Program-made: the position numbers and the translations under genes
Shown: positions 42,698 through 50,802 of the stretch, piece by piece
Numbering within the stretch: the first letter of the stretch is position 1
Layout: the number at the start of each line of letters is the position of its first letter
NCBI GenBank assembly: GCA_016713225.1
Contig: JADJPO010000004.1
Span: 434,001-498,000 of the forward strand
DNA: 64,000 bases
From: Kineosporiaceae bacterium
GTDB lineage: Bacteria > Actinomycetota > Actinomycetes > Actinomycetales > Kineosporiaceae
Reading direction: 5' to 3'
The notes under the pieces: generated by a model
Databases searched by the model: none
Seen by the model: only the letters and a program-made list of their open reading frames with translations
What the model was told of the DNA's origin: nothing

Positions 42698-43723
42698 TCA
42701 GTCGATGTCGATCAGCTGCTCGGTCGGCCCGGCCCGGGTGACCAACAGCGGCTGCAACGGCCCGAACCCCCGCACCTGACGGCGTCGTTGCGGCACCAGC
42801 ACCAGCCCCTCGTGCCGGGCCAGCATGGCCGCGGTGTGCGGATCGGTGACCACGGTTCCCGGCTCGGCCAGCGCCGTGAGACGGCTGGCCAGGTTCACCG
42901 TCGACCCGTACACATCTCCCAGACTGCGCAGCACCAGTCCGTGGGCGATGCCCACCCGCACCTCGGGAACCACCTCGTCGTTCGCGAGCCGTTCGGACAG
43001 CGACAACCCGATCACGGCCGCCGACAGCGGATCGTCGGCGGTGAACAGCACCTCGTCGCCCACGGTCTTGATCACCCGGCCGCCGCCGGCGGTGACCACG
43101 TCCGAGGCCATGCCCTCGAATCGCTGCACCAGGATGCCCAGTTCACGTTGGCTCAGCCGCTGCGAGAGCCGGGTGTAGCTGACCAGGTCGGCGAAGCCGA
43201 CGGTCAGCTTGCCCGAGGCCGCCTCCTCACCCGGCGGTGGGTGCTCGAGCCGAGCCACCGCCGCGGCGAGCTTGCGTCGCCAGGCGTAGACCAGCAGCAC
43301 CTCGAGATCCTCGACGATGCCGGACAGGTGAGCCACCGCCCCGCTCGGGCTGCCGCTGGCACAGTCGGGGTGCGGGCAGCGCCCGAGGTGCTCCATCAGG
43401 GCCTCGATCTGCCAGCTGACCAACCGATCGGTGGTCTGCCCGAGCGCCCGCGCGAAGGCGATCGTGGTCTCTTCGTCGAGCAGTTCGTCGCGCACCATCG
43501 ACACCGTGCGCTCGAGTGCCTCGGCGTCCGCGTCGGTGAAGGCGATCTCCTCGTCGTCCACCGAGGCGAATCCCAGGGCACGCCAGAGCTTGCGGGCGCT
43601 CAGCAGCGAGACCCCGACGCTGCGGGCGACCTCGCGGCGCCGCCACTTGCGCTCGCCACCGATCAGGACGTGTTCGAGATCCGCGAGAGTGGCGGGGACG
43701 TTCTCGGGCTCGCTCACCAGCAC
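42698..43723 (-). CDS. Class III adenylate/guanylate cyclase
   Basis: This protein has 341 residues from GTG 43723. The N-terminal 160 residues contain a helix-turn-helix-like start (RREVARSVGVSLLSARKLWR) found in the Rv2212-type mycobacterial cyclases. The catalytic domain (residues ~170-320) shows LTVGFADLVSYTRLSQRLS with the first metal Asp, GGRVIKTVGDEVLFTADDP with the substrate Lys and second Asp, and GDVYGSTVNLASRLTALAEP with the Asn and Arg needed for transition-state contact. All key residues appear intact, so it is probably active as a homodimer producing cAMP. It is four bases downstream of the PH-domain gene. Confidence 0.9.
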   Translation of the reverse strand: MLVSEPENVPATLADLEHVLIGGERKWRRREVARSVGVSLLSARKLWRALGFASVDDEEIAFTDADAEALERTVSMVRDELLDEETTIAFARALGQTTDRLVSWQIEALMEHLGRCPHPDCASGSPSGAVAHLSGIVEDLEVLLVYAWRRKLAAAVARLEHPPPGEEAASGKLTVGFADLVSYTRLSQRLSQRELGILVQRFEGMASDVVTAGGGRVIKTVGDEVLFTADDPLSAAVIGLSLSERLANDEVVPEVRVGIAHGLVLRSLGDVYGSTVNLASRLTALAEPGTVVTDPHTAAMLARHEGLVLVPQRRRQVRGFGPLQPLLVTRAGPTEQLIDID

Positions 43724-43727
43724 TCGT

Positions 43728-44354
43728 TCACGTCAGACCTCGTCGACGTCGGCCCCGGAGCACCTTCGTCGCGTTATCAGGGCCGGAATCGGCATCGGGA
43801 TCGGCGTCGGGATCGGCGTCGTCATCGAACTCGTCGTACTCATCGACAACGCTGTCGTCACCGACGCCTCGCACCTCGTCCGACAACCGGTAGAGGGTGC
43901 GCTGCACCTGCTCGACCCGGGGGATGTCGTCCAGCACCAGCTGCCCGATCTCGCCGGCGGACTCGACCACCAGGGTGCCGCAGCCGAGCACCCGCTCCAC
44001 CACGTTGTGCGAGAACTTCACGTCGTTCAGCCGGCTCAGCGGCATGTCGTGGCCGGTGCGGTTGAACACGCCCTCGCGCAGCACCAGGCGGCGATCGGTG
44101 ATCGCGTAGATGGTGTTCCACCAGGTCAGGAAGGGCCAGAGGGTCCAATGGCCGACCACGACCAGCCCCACCGCAGCCACCGCCAGGCGCATCCAGGGCT
44201 GGGCGGAACCGTCGGGCACGAGCCCGGCGAGGTACGCCGTCACCGGTGCGGTGATCAGCAGCACCAGCACCGGAGCGACCAGCACCTTGGCATGGGGCCG
44301 CAGCACGAGCACCAGGCGCTCGCCCGGTGCGAGCAGTTTCAGAGGGAACCCCAC
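43728..44354 (-). CDS. PH domain-containing membrane protein
   Basis: This protein has 208 residues from GTG 44354, with GAGGAGG about 12 bases upstream. Two membrane segments (VLVAPVLVLLITAPVTAYLA and LAVAAVGLVVVGHWTLWPF) precede a bacterial PH-like domain: NTIYAITDRRLVLREGVFNR, HDMPLSRLNDVKFSHNVVER and VLGCGTLVVESAGEIGQLVL. The C-terminus is a long Asp-rich tail followed by basic residues. M. tuberculosis has a similar protein (Rv3278c) between GtrA and birA, so the position is conserved. Its role is unknown. Confidence 0.87.
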   Translation of the reverse strand: MGFPLKLLAPGERLVLVLRPHAKVLVAPVLVLLITAPVTAYLAGLVPDGSAQPWMRLAVAAVGLVVVGHWTLWPFLTWWNTIYAITDRRLVLREGVFNRTGHDMPLSRLNDVKFSHNVVERVLGCGTLVVESAGEIGQLVLDDIPRVEQVQRTLYRLSDEVRGVGDDSVVDEYDEFDDDADPDADPDADSGPDNATKVLRGRRRRGLT

Positions 44355-44553
44355 ACTGCCAGGATGCCTCCTCGCGTGCCCCGGGTCACGCCCGACGGGC
44401 CAGTCCACGCCGATGGATCACCGTCCCCGCGACGAACGGCCGAACCGCCCCGCCGACCTGCACGGGCTCACCGGTCTGGCGCACCGACCCGCCGAGGGCG
44501 CACGATCGTGCCCGAGTCGTGCCCGAGTCGTGCACGCACACCTGAGAGGTCCG

Positions 44554-45420
44554 GTGAACCCGGTGAACGCTGTGAACGCCGTGAACCCTGCGAACCCTGC
44601 GAACACAGCCACGGTTCGGCCCCCGTATGCCGACGTGGTCGACCTCGACCGCTACCCGATCCACGACCTCGGCTCGCCGCCGGGCCGCACGTTGCTCGCC
44701 CGCTGCCGCGCCGAGTTGGAGGCCGACGGGGTGTGCTCGCTGCCCGGTTTCGTCCGCGATGACGCCGTCGCGGAGATGATCGAGCTGGCCCAGGAGCTGG
44801 CCGACGTCGCCTGGGCTTCGCAGTCGCGGCACACGGTCTACTTCGACCCGCCGGACGCCACGGTGCCCGACGACGACCCTCGTGCCCGCCTGGTCCGCTC
44901 GGCCAAGCACGGTCTGGCCTACGACCAGCTACCGGCCGAGGCCCCGATCCGCCGGCTCTACGAGAACGATGACCTCACCCACTTCATCGCCGCCGTGCTG
45001 GGCAAGGACATCTTCTACCGCAGCGCCGATCCGTTGGACGCGGTGCAGGTGACGACCATGTCCGAGGGTGAGGAACTCGGCTGGCACTTCGACCGCAGTG
45101 AGTTCTCGGTGACGGTGATGTACCAGCAGGCCGAGCAGGGCGGTGATTTCGACTACTGCCCGGGGCTGCGCAGCGCGACCGACGAGAACTACGCCGACGT
45201 CCGGGCCGCACTGGACGACGACCCGTCGCGGCGGGTGCGCCTGGCGAGCTCGCCCGGCGCCCTGGCGATCTTCCGCGGGCACCACGCGCTGCACCGGGTG
45301 ACTCCGGTGGCCGGATCACGGCCCAGGATCAACTCCGTGCTCACCTACGGCGAGGTGCCCGACATGCGCCTCAACGACCTCACGTCGATGATCTTCTACG
45401 GCCGCACCTCACCCCGCTGA
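44554..45420 (+). CDS. HalD/BesD-like 2-oxoglutarate/iron oxygenase
   Basis: This protein has about 288 residues. GTG 44554 follows GAGAGG, but GTG codons at 44563, 44572 and 44581 are also possible because the first 16 residues (VNPVNAVNAVNPANPANTA) are encoded by tandem repeats. The iron site is HxD in ELGWHFDRSEFSVTVMY (His and Asp near residues 178 and 180) with a distal His in GHHALHRVTPV and the 2-oxoglutarate Arg in RPRINSVLTY. The sequence resembles the HalD/BesD amino-acid halogenase family. Halogenases have Gly or Ala in place of the Asp; the Asp here predicts hydroxylation. Substrate is unknown; a free amino acid is possible. Confidence 0.75.
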   Translation: MNPVNAVNAVNPANPANTATVRPPYADVVDLDRYPIHDLGSPPGRTLLARCRAELEADGVCSLPGFVRDDAVAEMIELAQELADVAWASQSRHTVYFDPPDATVPDDDPRARLVRSAKHGLAYDQLPAEAPIRRLYENDDLTHFIAAVLGKDIFYRSADPLDAVQVTTMSEGEELGWHFDRSEFSVTVMYQQAEQGGDFDYCPGLRSATDENYADVRAALDDDPSRRVRLASSPGALAIFRGHHALHRVTPVAGSRPRINSVLTYGEVPDMRLNDLTSMIFYGRTSPR

Positions 45421-45432
45421 GGCGCAGCGCAC

Positions 45433-45487
45433 CCCCGTGATCATGCAATCCGTGCACGAAACGTGCACGGATTGCATGATCACGGGG
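45433..45487. terminator. 25-bp perfect inverted repeat between convergent genes
   Basis: The arms 45433-45457 and 45463-45487 are perfect complements around GAAAC. The core GTGATCATGCAATCCGTGCA is the third copy of the element at 13946-14009 and 25860-25926. It lies between the oxygenase gene and birA, which converge. Confidence 0.82.
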
Positions 45488-45507
45488 CCGGGTGGCGCTG
45501 CCCGAGG

Positions 45508-46437
45508 TCAGCGCAGGTGGACCACGTCGCCGGCGGCGAACGGCAGCTCGCCGGCGCCGGTCGCCACCACCAGCCGGCCGTCGTCGTCCACCTCTCGAGC
45601 CGTGCCGTGGACGACGTCGCGGCCCGGCAGGTGCACCTCGACCTCGCGCCCCAACGTCGAGCAGGCCTCGCGATACGCCGCCCCGATGCCGCTGCGCCGC
45701 GGGTCACCGGCCGCCTCGACGAAGGCCCGGTACCGGACGGCGAGCGCTCGCAGATAGGCGCGCAGCACGGTGTCGCGATCGGTGACCGCCGACCCGGCCA
45801 GGCGCAGCGAGGTGGCGGTCGGCACCGGCAGCTCGTCCGCCGTCTGCGTGACGTTGATGCCCGCGCCGAGGATCACCGCCGGCCCGATGCCGGGTATCGA
45901 CGATGGCACGACCTCGGCCAGCACCCCACACAGTTTGCGTTCGGCGGCCCCGGACGCCGCCGCCTGCGGCAGCCCGTCGATCGGCACCAGCACATCGTTG
46001 GGCCACTTCAACCGGGCCGGCAGGCCACAGCGGTTGCGCACCGCGTCGACCACGGCCAGGCCCCCGAGCAACGGCAACCAGCCCAGCCGCTCGGGCGGCA
46101 CGCCGTCCGGACGCACCAGCACCGAGACGGCGATCGCGGCGCGTGGCGGCGTCGTCCAGGCTCGGGCGAGGCGTCCTCGGCCGGCGTTCTGCTGGTCGGC
46201 GACCAGCACCAGTCCCTCCGCCTCACCCGCCGCGGCCCGCCGGGCCAGGTCGGCGTTGGTCGAGCCGGTCTCGGCGACCACCTCGATCGCCCGCCACGCG
46301 CCGTCCCCACCGTCTCCGCCGGTCATGGTCGCGCCGGTGAGCGCCGCGGCGAGGGCGGCTTCGCGCAACGGGGGACGGTCGAGGTCGGTGAACGGGCCGG
46401 GCGGTGGCGACGGCCGGGACGGCGGGGGCTGACTCAC
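45508..46437 (-). CDS. birA: Biotin-[acetyl-CoA carboxylase] ligase
   Basis: This protein has 309 residues from GTG 46437; TAGCGT (plus-strand 46445-46450) ends seven bases before. It attaches biotin to carboxylase carrier proteins. The ligase motifs are ETGSTNADLARRAAAGEAEG, the biotinyl-AMP loop AGRGRLARAWTTPP, LKWPNDVLV with the catalytic Lys, and ILGAGINV. The C-terminal SH3-like domain is present (GREVEVHLPGRDVVHGTARE). There is no N-terminal DNA-binding domain, so it is a non-regulatory, group I enzyme. It is divergent from its likely client operon, the acyl-CoA carboxylase genes. Confidence 0.94.
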   Translation of the reverse strand: MSQPPPSRPSPPPGPFTDLDRPPLREAALAAALTGATMTGGDGGDGAWRAIEVVAETGSTNADLARRAAAGEAEGLVLVADQQNAGRGRLARAWTTPPRAAIAVSVLVRPDGVPPERLGWLPLLGGLAVVDAVRNRCGLPARLKWPNDVLVPIDGLPQAAASGAAERKLCGVLAEVVPSSIPGIGPAVILGAGINVTQTADELPVPTATSLRLAGSAVTDRDTVLRAYLRALAVRYRAFVEAAGDPRRSGIGAAYREACSTLGREVEVHLPGRDVVHGTAREVDDDGRLVVATGAGELPFAAGDVVHLR

Positions 46438-46515
46438 CCGAGCGACGCTACCGCCGGGGCGTGTCGTTGTGACCAGCGCCGCTTCCCCGGACCTGTCGTG
46501 ACGACGGGCGCGCAA

Positions 46516-46521
46516 TACGCT
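46516..46521 (+). promoter_or_regulatory. -10 box for the acyl-CoA carboxylase operon
   Basis: TACGCT ends six bases before ATG 46528, which indicates a leaderless transcript. The divergent birA has TAGCGT at 46445-46450 on the other strand. Confidence 0.55.
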
Positions 46522-46527
46522 GCGGGA

Positions 46528-48171
46528 ATGAGCGCACAACCGGCAGAAGTTCACGTCCGTGGTGCCGGCGGTACCGAGGTGCCCGACAACATCAACATCC
46601 ACACCACGGCGGGCAAGCTCGAGGATCTGCAGCGGCGCATCGACGCCGCGGTGCACGCAGGCTCCTCCGCTGCGGTCGAGAAGCGGCACGCCCAGGGCAA
46701 GAAGACCGCCCGCGAGCGCATCGAGGCCCTGCTCGACCCGGACTCGTTCATCGAGCTCGACCAGCTGGCGCGCCACCGCAGCCGCAACTTCAACCTGCAC
46801 GAGAACCGGCCTTACGGCGATGGCGTGGTCACCGGCCACGGCACCATCGACGGCCGCCAGGTGTGCGTGTTCGCGCAGGACTTCACGGTCTTCGGCGGCA
46901 GCCTCGGCGAGGTCTTCGGCGAGAAGATCGTCAAGGTGATGGACCTGGCGATGAAGATCGGCTGCCCGGTGATCGGCATCAACGACTCCGGCGGCGCCCG
47001 CATTCAAGAGGGCGTGGTCTCGCTCGGCCTGTACGGCGAGATCTTCCTGCGCAACGTGCACGCCAGCGGCGTCATCCCGCAGATCTCGCTGATCATGGGC
47101 CCGTGCGCGGGTGGCGCGGTCTACTCCCCCGCGATCACCGACTTCACCGTGATGGTCGACCAGACCTCGCACATGTTCATCACCGGACCCGACGTGATCA
47201 AGACGGTCACCGGCGAAGAGGTCGGCTTCGAGGAACTGGGCGGCGCCCGCACCCACAACACCCGCTCGGGCAACGCCCACTACATGGGCGCCGACGAGGA
47301 CGACGCGCTCGAGTACGTCCGGGCACTGTTGAGCTACCTGCCGAGCAACAACCTGTCCGAGTCGGCGGTGTTCGACGGCTTCGACCTCGACGAGACGATC
47401 GGTGAGTCCGACCTCGAACTCGACCGGCTGATCCCGGACTCGCCGAACCAGCCCTACGACATGCACAGGGTGATCGAGCACGTCCTGGACGACGGGGAGT
47501 TCCTCGAGGTGCAGGCGCTGTTCGCGCCCAACATGATCATCGGCTTCGGCCGGGTCGAGGGCCGCTCGGTGGGCATCGTGGCCAACCAGCCGATGCAGTT
47601 CGCCGGCATCCTCGACATCGATGCGTCCGAGAAGGCCGCCCGGTTCGTGCGCACCTGCGACGCCTTCAACATCCCGGTGGTCACCTTCGTCGACGTCCCG
47701 GGCTTCCTGCCGGGTACCGACCAGGAGTGGAACGGCATCATCCGCCGCGGCGCCAAGCTGATCTACGCCTACGCCGAGGCCACGGTGCCCAAGGTCACGA
47801 TCATCACGCGCAAGGCCTACGGCGGCGCCTACGACGTCATGGGGTCCAAGCACCTCGGCGCGGATGTGAACCTGGCCTGGCCGAGCGCGCAGATCGCCGT
47901 CATGGGCGCCCAGGGCGCGGTCAACATCCTCTACCGCGGCGATCTGAAGAAGGTGGCCGAGACCGGTGGCGACGTGGACGCCGCGCGGCGTCAGCTGGTC
48001 ACCGAGTACGAGGACACACTGGCGAACCCGTACATCGCCGCCGAACGCGGATACGTCGACGCCGTGGTGGCGCCGTCCCGCACCCGGGTCGAGATCGCGC
48101 GCTGGCTGCGGTCGCTGCGCACCAAGCGCGAGGCGTTGCCGCCCAAGAAGCACGGCAACATCCCGCTGTGA
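46528..48171 (+). CDS. accD5: Acyl-CoA carboxylase carboxyltransferase beta subunit (AccD5/PccB)
   Basis: This protein has 547 residues from ATG 46528. It transfers the carboxyl group from biotin to propionyl- or acetyl-CoA. The N-half has KKTARERIEALLDPDSFIEL, FAQDFTVFGGSLGEV, CPVIGINDSGGARIQEGVVS and IMGPCAGGAVYSPAITDFTV, which forms the acyl-CoA oxyanion site. The C-half has VTFVDVPGFLPGTDQEWNGI, TRKAYGGAYDVMGSKHLGAD and AVMGAQGAVNILYRG, forming the biotin site. The epsilon subunit gene follows and birA precedes it. By synteny it corresponds to AccD5, a propionyl-CoA carboxylase; the biotinylated alpha subunit is not in the window. Confidence 0.95.
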   Translation: MSAQPAEVHVRGAGGTEVPDNINIHTTAGKLEDLQRRIDAAVHAGSSAAVEKRHAQGKKTARERIEALLDPDSFIELDQLARHRSRNFNLHENRPYGDGVVTGHGTIDGRQVCVFAQDFTVFGGSLGEVFGEKIVKVMDLAMKIGCPVIGINDSGGARIQEGVVSLGLYGEIFLRNVHASGVIPQISLIMGPCAGGAVYSPAITDFTVMVDQTSHMFITGPDVIKTVTGEEVGFEELGGARTHNTRSGNAHYMGADEDDALEYVRALLSYLPSNNLSESAVFDGFDLDETIGESDLELDRLIPDSPNQPYDMHRVIEHVLDDGEFLEVQALFAPNMIIGFGRVEGRSVGIVANQPMQFAGILDIDASEKAARFVRTCDAFNIPVVTFVDVPGFLPGTDQEWNGIIRRGAKLIYAYAEATVPKVTIITRKAYGGAYDVMGSKHLGADVNLAWPSAQIAVMGAQGAVNILYRGDLKKVAETGGDVDAARRQLVTEYEDTLANPYIAAERGYVDAVVAPSRTRVEIARWLRSLRTKREALPPKKHGNIPL

Positions 48172-48195
48172 GCGTGTGAGGGCGATGAGGTCGCG

Positions 48196-48453
48196 ATGAA
48201 CACCCAGAAACTGTCGGACGACGGCACGCCCCGCCCCGTGCTCAAAGTGATCCGCGGGGACGCCACTGCGGAGGAGATCGCCGTCATCCTCGCCCTCGTC
48301 GCCGCCCGCGGCGGGGGCGGCGACGAGGCCCGGACGGAACCCGTGTCGGTCTGGACCGCCGCCCACTCCCACCGCCAGATGCAGGCGGCCCAAGGTGGCC
48401 GCCCCAACGGCGCCGGAGCCCTCAGCTGGCGCACCTCCTACTGGCCCCGCTGA
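48196..48453 (+). CDS. accE5: Acyl-CoA carboxylase epsilon subunit
   Basis: This protein has 85 residues from ATG 48196, with GAGG as ribosome-binding site, 24 bp after the beta subunit gene. PVLKVIRGDATAEEIAVILA, then LVAARGGGGDE, and the C-terminal ending WRTSYWPR are typical of the actinobacterial epsilon subunit, a small protein that stabilises the alpha-beta complex. It has the usual length and ending. It closes the carboxylase operon. Confidence 0.9.
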   Translation: MNTQKLSDDGTPRPVLKVIRGDATAEEIAVILALVAARGGGGDEARTEPVSVWTAAHSHRQMQAAQGGRPNGAGALSWRTSYWPR

Positions 48454-48459
48454 CCCACC

Positions 48460-48563
48460 AAACCGGCTCATGCTCCCCAGGTGACGGCTCATGCTCCGCA
48501 GGCGACGCTCGACAGCGTTGTCATCAGAAGTTCGACCGCCACCCGCGGAGCATGAGCCGGTTT
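48460..48563. repeat. Repeat with two direct copies and one inverted copy
   Basis: CGGCTCATGCTCC occurs at 48464-48476 and 48485-48497, and its reverse complement at 48547-48559. The outer arms 48460-48476 and 48547-48563 are 17-bp perfect complements. It fills the gap after the carboxylase operon and could end its transcript. A hairpin with either left copy is possible. Confidence 0.7.
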
Positions 48564-48600
48564 GACGGGCGATCTGCAGTGACGTGCCGATAATGATCTG

Positions 48601-48912
48601 GTGACGGACGCCGGGACACCGATCGACCCACTGCTCACCGGGGACGACGTCAACCAACGGCTGGCCGCGCTGCAGGCCGAGCTGGACCGACTGCAAGGCG
48701 ATCCCAGCGTGTTCGCGCGGGCGTTCCACACCCGCGTCGCCCAGCAGGCGCGTGCCGCGCTGCTCGACCTCCAGGCCCGGCTCGCCGAACTGGCGACCCT
48801 GGATCTGACGCCAGAGACCAGCGCGCAGTCCGCCTGCATCTCAACGGTTCTCGATGATCAGCCCTGGTCGACTCACGGCACGAGGGGACGACGGGAGATC
48901 CTGGACGTGTGA
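48601..48912 (+). CDS. Small conserved-type hypothetical protein
   Basis: This protein has 103 residues from GTG 48601, with GATAAT ending six bases before. Residues 18-68 form a helical, coiled-coil-like stretch (NQRLAALQAELDRLQGDPSV, RVAQQARAALLDLQARLAEL). The remainder is unstructured and may not be conserved. No signal peptide or membrane segment is visible. I recognise no family. The good -10 box and helical pattern favour a real gene. Confidence 0.55.
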   Translation: MTDAGTPIDPLLTGDDVNQRLAALQAELDRLQGDPSVFARAFHTRVAQQARAALLDLQARLAELATLDLTPETSAQSACISTVLDDQPWSTHGTRGRREILDV

Positions 48913-48921
48913 CCAGACCGG

Positions 48922-49950
48922 TCAGCCGAGCAGGGCGCCGATCTCGGGTGAGGAGTAGAACGGCTCGAGCTGCGCCCGTAGCAACCGCTCGAGATCGCCG
49001 GACGCGCGCAACGCCTCGATGACCTTGGGGGCGAGGCGAAGCAGATCCTCGACGACATCCTCACGGGTCAGCTCGAACTCTTCCAGCAGCTCCGTGGGCG
49101 AATATCGTCCGAAACGGTCGAAGAAGCCATGGATGACCACCTCGGCGAGGTGCGCTGCCGGCTCGGATCCCAGCGTCCCGATCGCCAGGTCGTAGAGGGC
49201 GTCGGCCACGTCGCTGATCTGCTCCGGACTCACCCGGTCGCTCCGTGGCACCTGTTCCTGGGCGAGCAGGCCCCAGGCCTGCAGGGCCGCCGCGCGCGTG
49301 GTGGGATCGCGCAACGTCTCGATGACGATCCGGTTCAGCCGGCGCACCGCGAACGCGCCGCCCTTGTCCACGGTGTCCCCGAGCAGGCCCTCGAGCTGCC
49401 GGTCCGCCGCACCCATCACCCGAGAGGCCGCACTGGTGCCGAGCGACATGAGCGAGCCCAGCCCCGGCACCTTGCCGGCCACCGCCTTGTTGGCCTGCAG
49501 CACCTCGCCCACGATGCGGGTCATGAAACGCGAGGCCATGGTTCCCACCAGGGGCACTTCGGCCAAGCGTTCCCCGAGCCGCTCCAGCACCGGGTGCAGG
49601 CCAACAACGCTGTCGAACAGGGCCTCGACCCGTTCGCGGTCGACGAACTCCCCGAGCGTGTACTCCCCGGTGGGGCCGTCGTGCAGCACCGTGGCCACGA
49701 GGTCGACCACGCCGCCGACTGCGGCACTGGCCGGCACGGTGCCCAGGGCTCGCACCACGATCGCCGTGACCGTCGCGCGGTCGACCAGGTCCTCGATCCG
49801 GTGACGGCCGCCAGCCGAGAGCAGGTCATCGGCGAGCCCCACCACGGTCGAGACCAGGCGATCCCCGGTCAGCCGTTCGAGGTGGTGGGCCACCTGGGCG
49901 TCGAGCAACTGCCCTGCCAGGGCCTCTGCTCGCGACGGGGACTGGGGCAC
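48922..49950 (-). CDS. Hypothetical protein, helix-rich
   Basis: This protein has 342 residues from GTG 49950, chosen because TACCGT (plus-strand 49957-49962) ends six bases before; GTG 49971 would add seven residues. It is rich in Ala and Leu with amphipathic helices, including ALAGQLLDAQVAHHLERLTG, FMTRIVGEVLQANKAVAGKV and LLEEFELTREDVVEDLLRLA. A more hydrophobic Gly-rich centre (PGLGSLMSLGTSAASRVMG) could touch membrane. It resembles no family I can name. It is transcribed alone and ends next to the convergent small gene at 48601-48912. Confidence 0.65.
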   Translation of the reverse strand: MPQSPSRAEALAGQLLDAQVAHHLERLTGDRLVSTVVGLADDLLSAGGRHRIEDLVDRATVTAIVVRALGTVPASAAVGGVVDLVATVLHDGPTGEYTLGEFVDRERVEALFDSVVGLHPVLERLGERLAEVPLVGTMASRFMTRIVGEVLQANKAVAGKVPGLGSLMSLGTSAASRVMGAADRQLEGLLGDTVDKGGAFAVRRLNRIVIETLRDPTTRAAALQAWGLLAQEQVPRSDRVSPEQISDVADALYDLAIGTLGSEPAAHLAEVVIHGFFDRFGRYSPTELLEEFELTREDVVEDLLRLAPKVIEALRASGDLERLLRAQLEPFYSSPEIGALLG

Positions 49951-50026
49951 GTGGTCACGGTACGCGACCACTCAGAGGCCGGATCACGGATCTTCACGCT
50001 CAGAGCCCTCCGTTAGGACCCGGACC

Positions 50027-50055
50027 TTGACACCAGCATCGGGCTGGGTTTGGGT
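50027..50055 (+). promoter_or_regulatory. Promoter with consensus -35
   Basis: TTGACA (50027-50032) and TTGGGT (50050-50055) are 17 bp apart. The -10 ends six bases before ATG 50062. It is the most complete sigma-70-type promoter seen here. Confidence 0.55.
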
Positions 50056-50061
50056 CGCAGC

Positions 50062-50730
50062 ATGCGTCGTGCAGCGTCGATCCTCGGGGCCGCGCTCGCT
50101 GTTGGCATCGTGGTCGGCGGAGCTGGACTGCTCCGCCGCGACGGCGGCACGCCGGTGTCCTCGTCCTCGCCATCGCCCTCGTCCCCGCAGCCGCCCTGGT
50201 CCCCGCAGCCGCCCTCGTCAGGAGCGACCCCGGTCCCCGATGCGGCCGAGTCATCCCCGGTGTCAGCTCCGACGTCGGCCCGGAGACCGTCACCTGCTCC
50301 CTCCCGCGCCGGCCCGCTGGCTGCCTTCCTCGGCACGTACCGCTGGGAGGAGCAGCCCGAGGTGGACGGCGCCACACCGTGGCGGCGACATGAACTGTTC
50401 CTGACCACCCTGTCCGCGGACGGGCGCAACGCCATCGGCTCGCTGGTCACCGAGGGGCACGACCGCGGCGAGGTCTGGCCGGTGATCGCCCGATCGACCG
50501 GCCCGAATCGGGTCGAGGTCGTGTTCGACACCACTCATCCGACGGCGGGCCCGATGCCCCACACGCCCTACCGAAACGGCGATCGACTGTTCACTCTCAG
50601 CGGGTCGCACGGTTCGCCGACCACGAGTCTGGACGCGCTGGCCACCCTGCACCGTCACCCGGCCACGGGTCGCTACTTCACCCCGATCGGCCCCGGTGAC
50701 CTCACCGGCGCGACGCCGTCCGGCTCCTGA
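50062..50730 (+). CDS. Secreted or membrane-anchored hypothetical protein
   Basis: This protein has 222 residues from ATG 50062. The N-terminus (MRRAASILGAALAVGIVVGG) is a signal peptide or anchor without a lipobox. A Ser/Pro-rich linker of about 65 residues follows. The C-terminal part, from GPLAAFLGTYRWEEQPEV to YFTPIGPGDLTG, is a compact domain with alternating hydrophobic residues, probably beta-rich and outside the membrane. I recognise no family. The linker looks like a wall-spanning stalk. Confidence 0.65.
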   Translation: MRRAASILGAALAVGIVVGGAGLLRRDGGTPVSSSSPSPSSPQPPWSPQPPSSGATPVPDAAESSPVSAPTSARRPSPAPSRAGPLAAFLGTYRWEEQPEVDGATPWRRHELFLTTLSADGRNAIGSLVTEGHDRGEVWPVIARSTGPNRVEVVFDTTHPTAGPMPHTPYRNGDRLFTLSGSHGSPTTSLDALATLHRHPATGRYFTPIGPGDLTGATPSGS

Positions 50731-50802
50731 ACACCCCGGGATGCACCTGCCAGGGGCATGATCGCTCGCCGCCGAAAGCTGCGCGAACTATGGTCGTCGA
50801 CC

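Noticed and set aside
45508..48729. A single open frame of more than 1000 codons on the minus strand covering birA and the whole accD5-accE5 region
   Set aside because: Only the 45508-46437 part has protein homology (BirA). The rest is antisense to the intact carboxylase genes and is open only because of high GC content.
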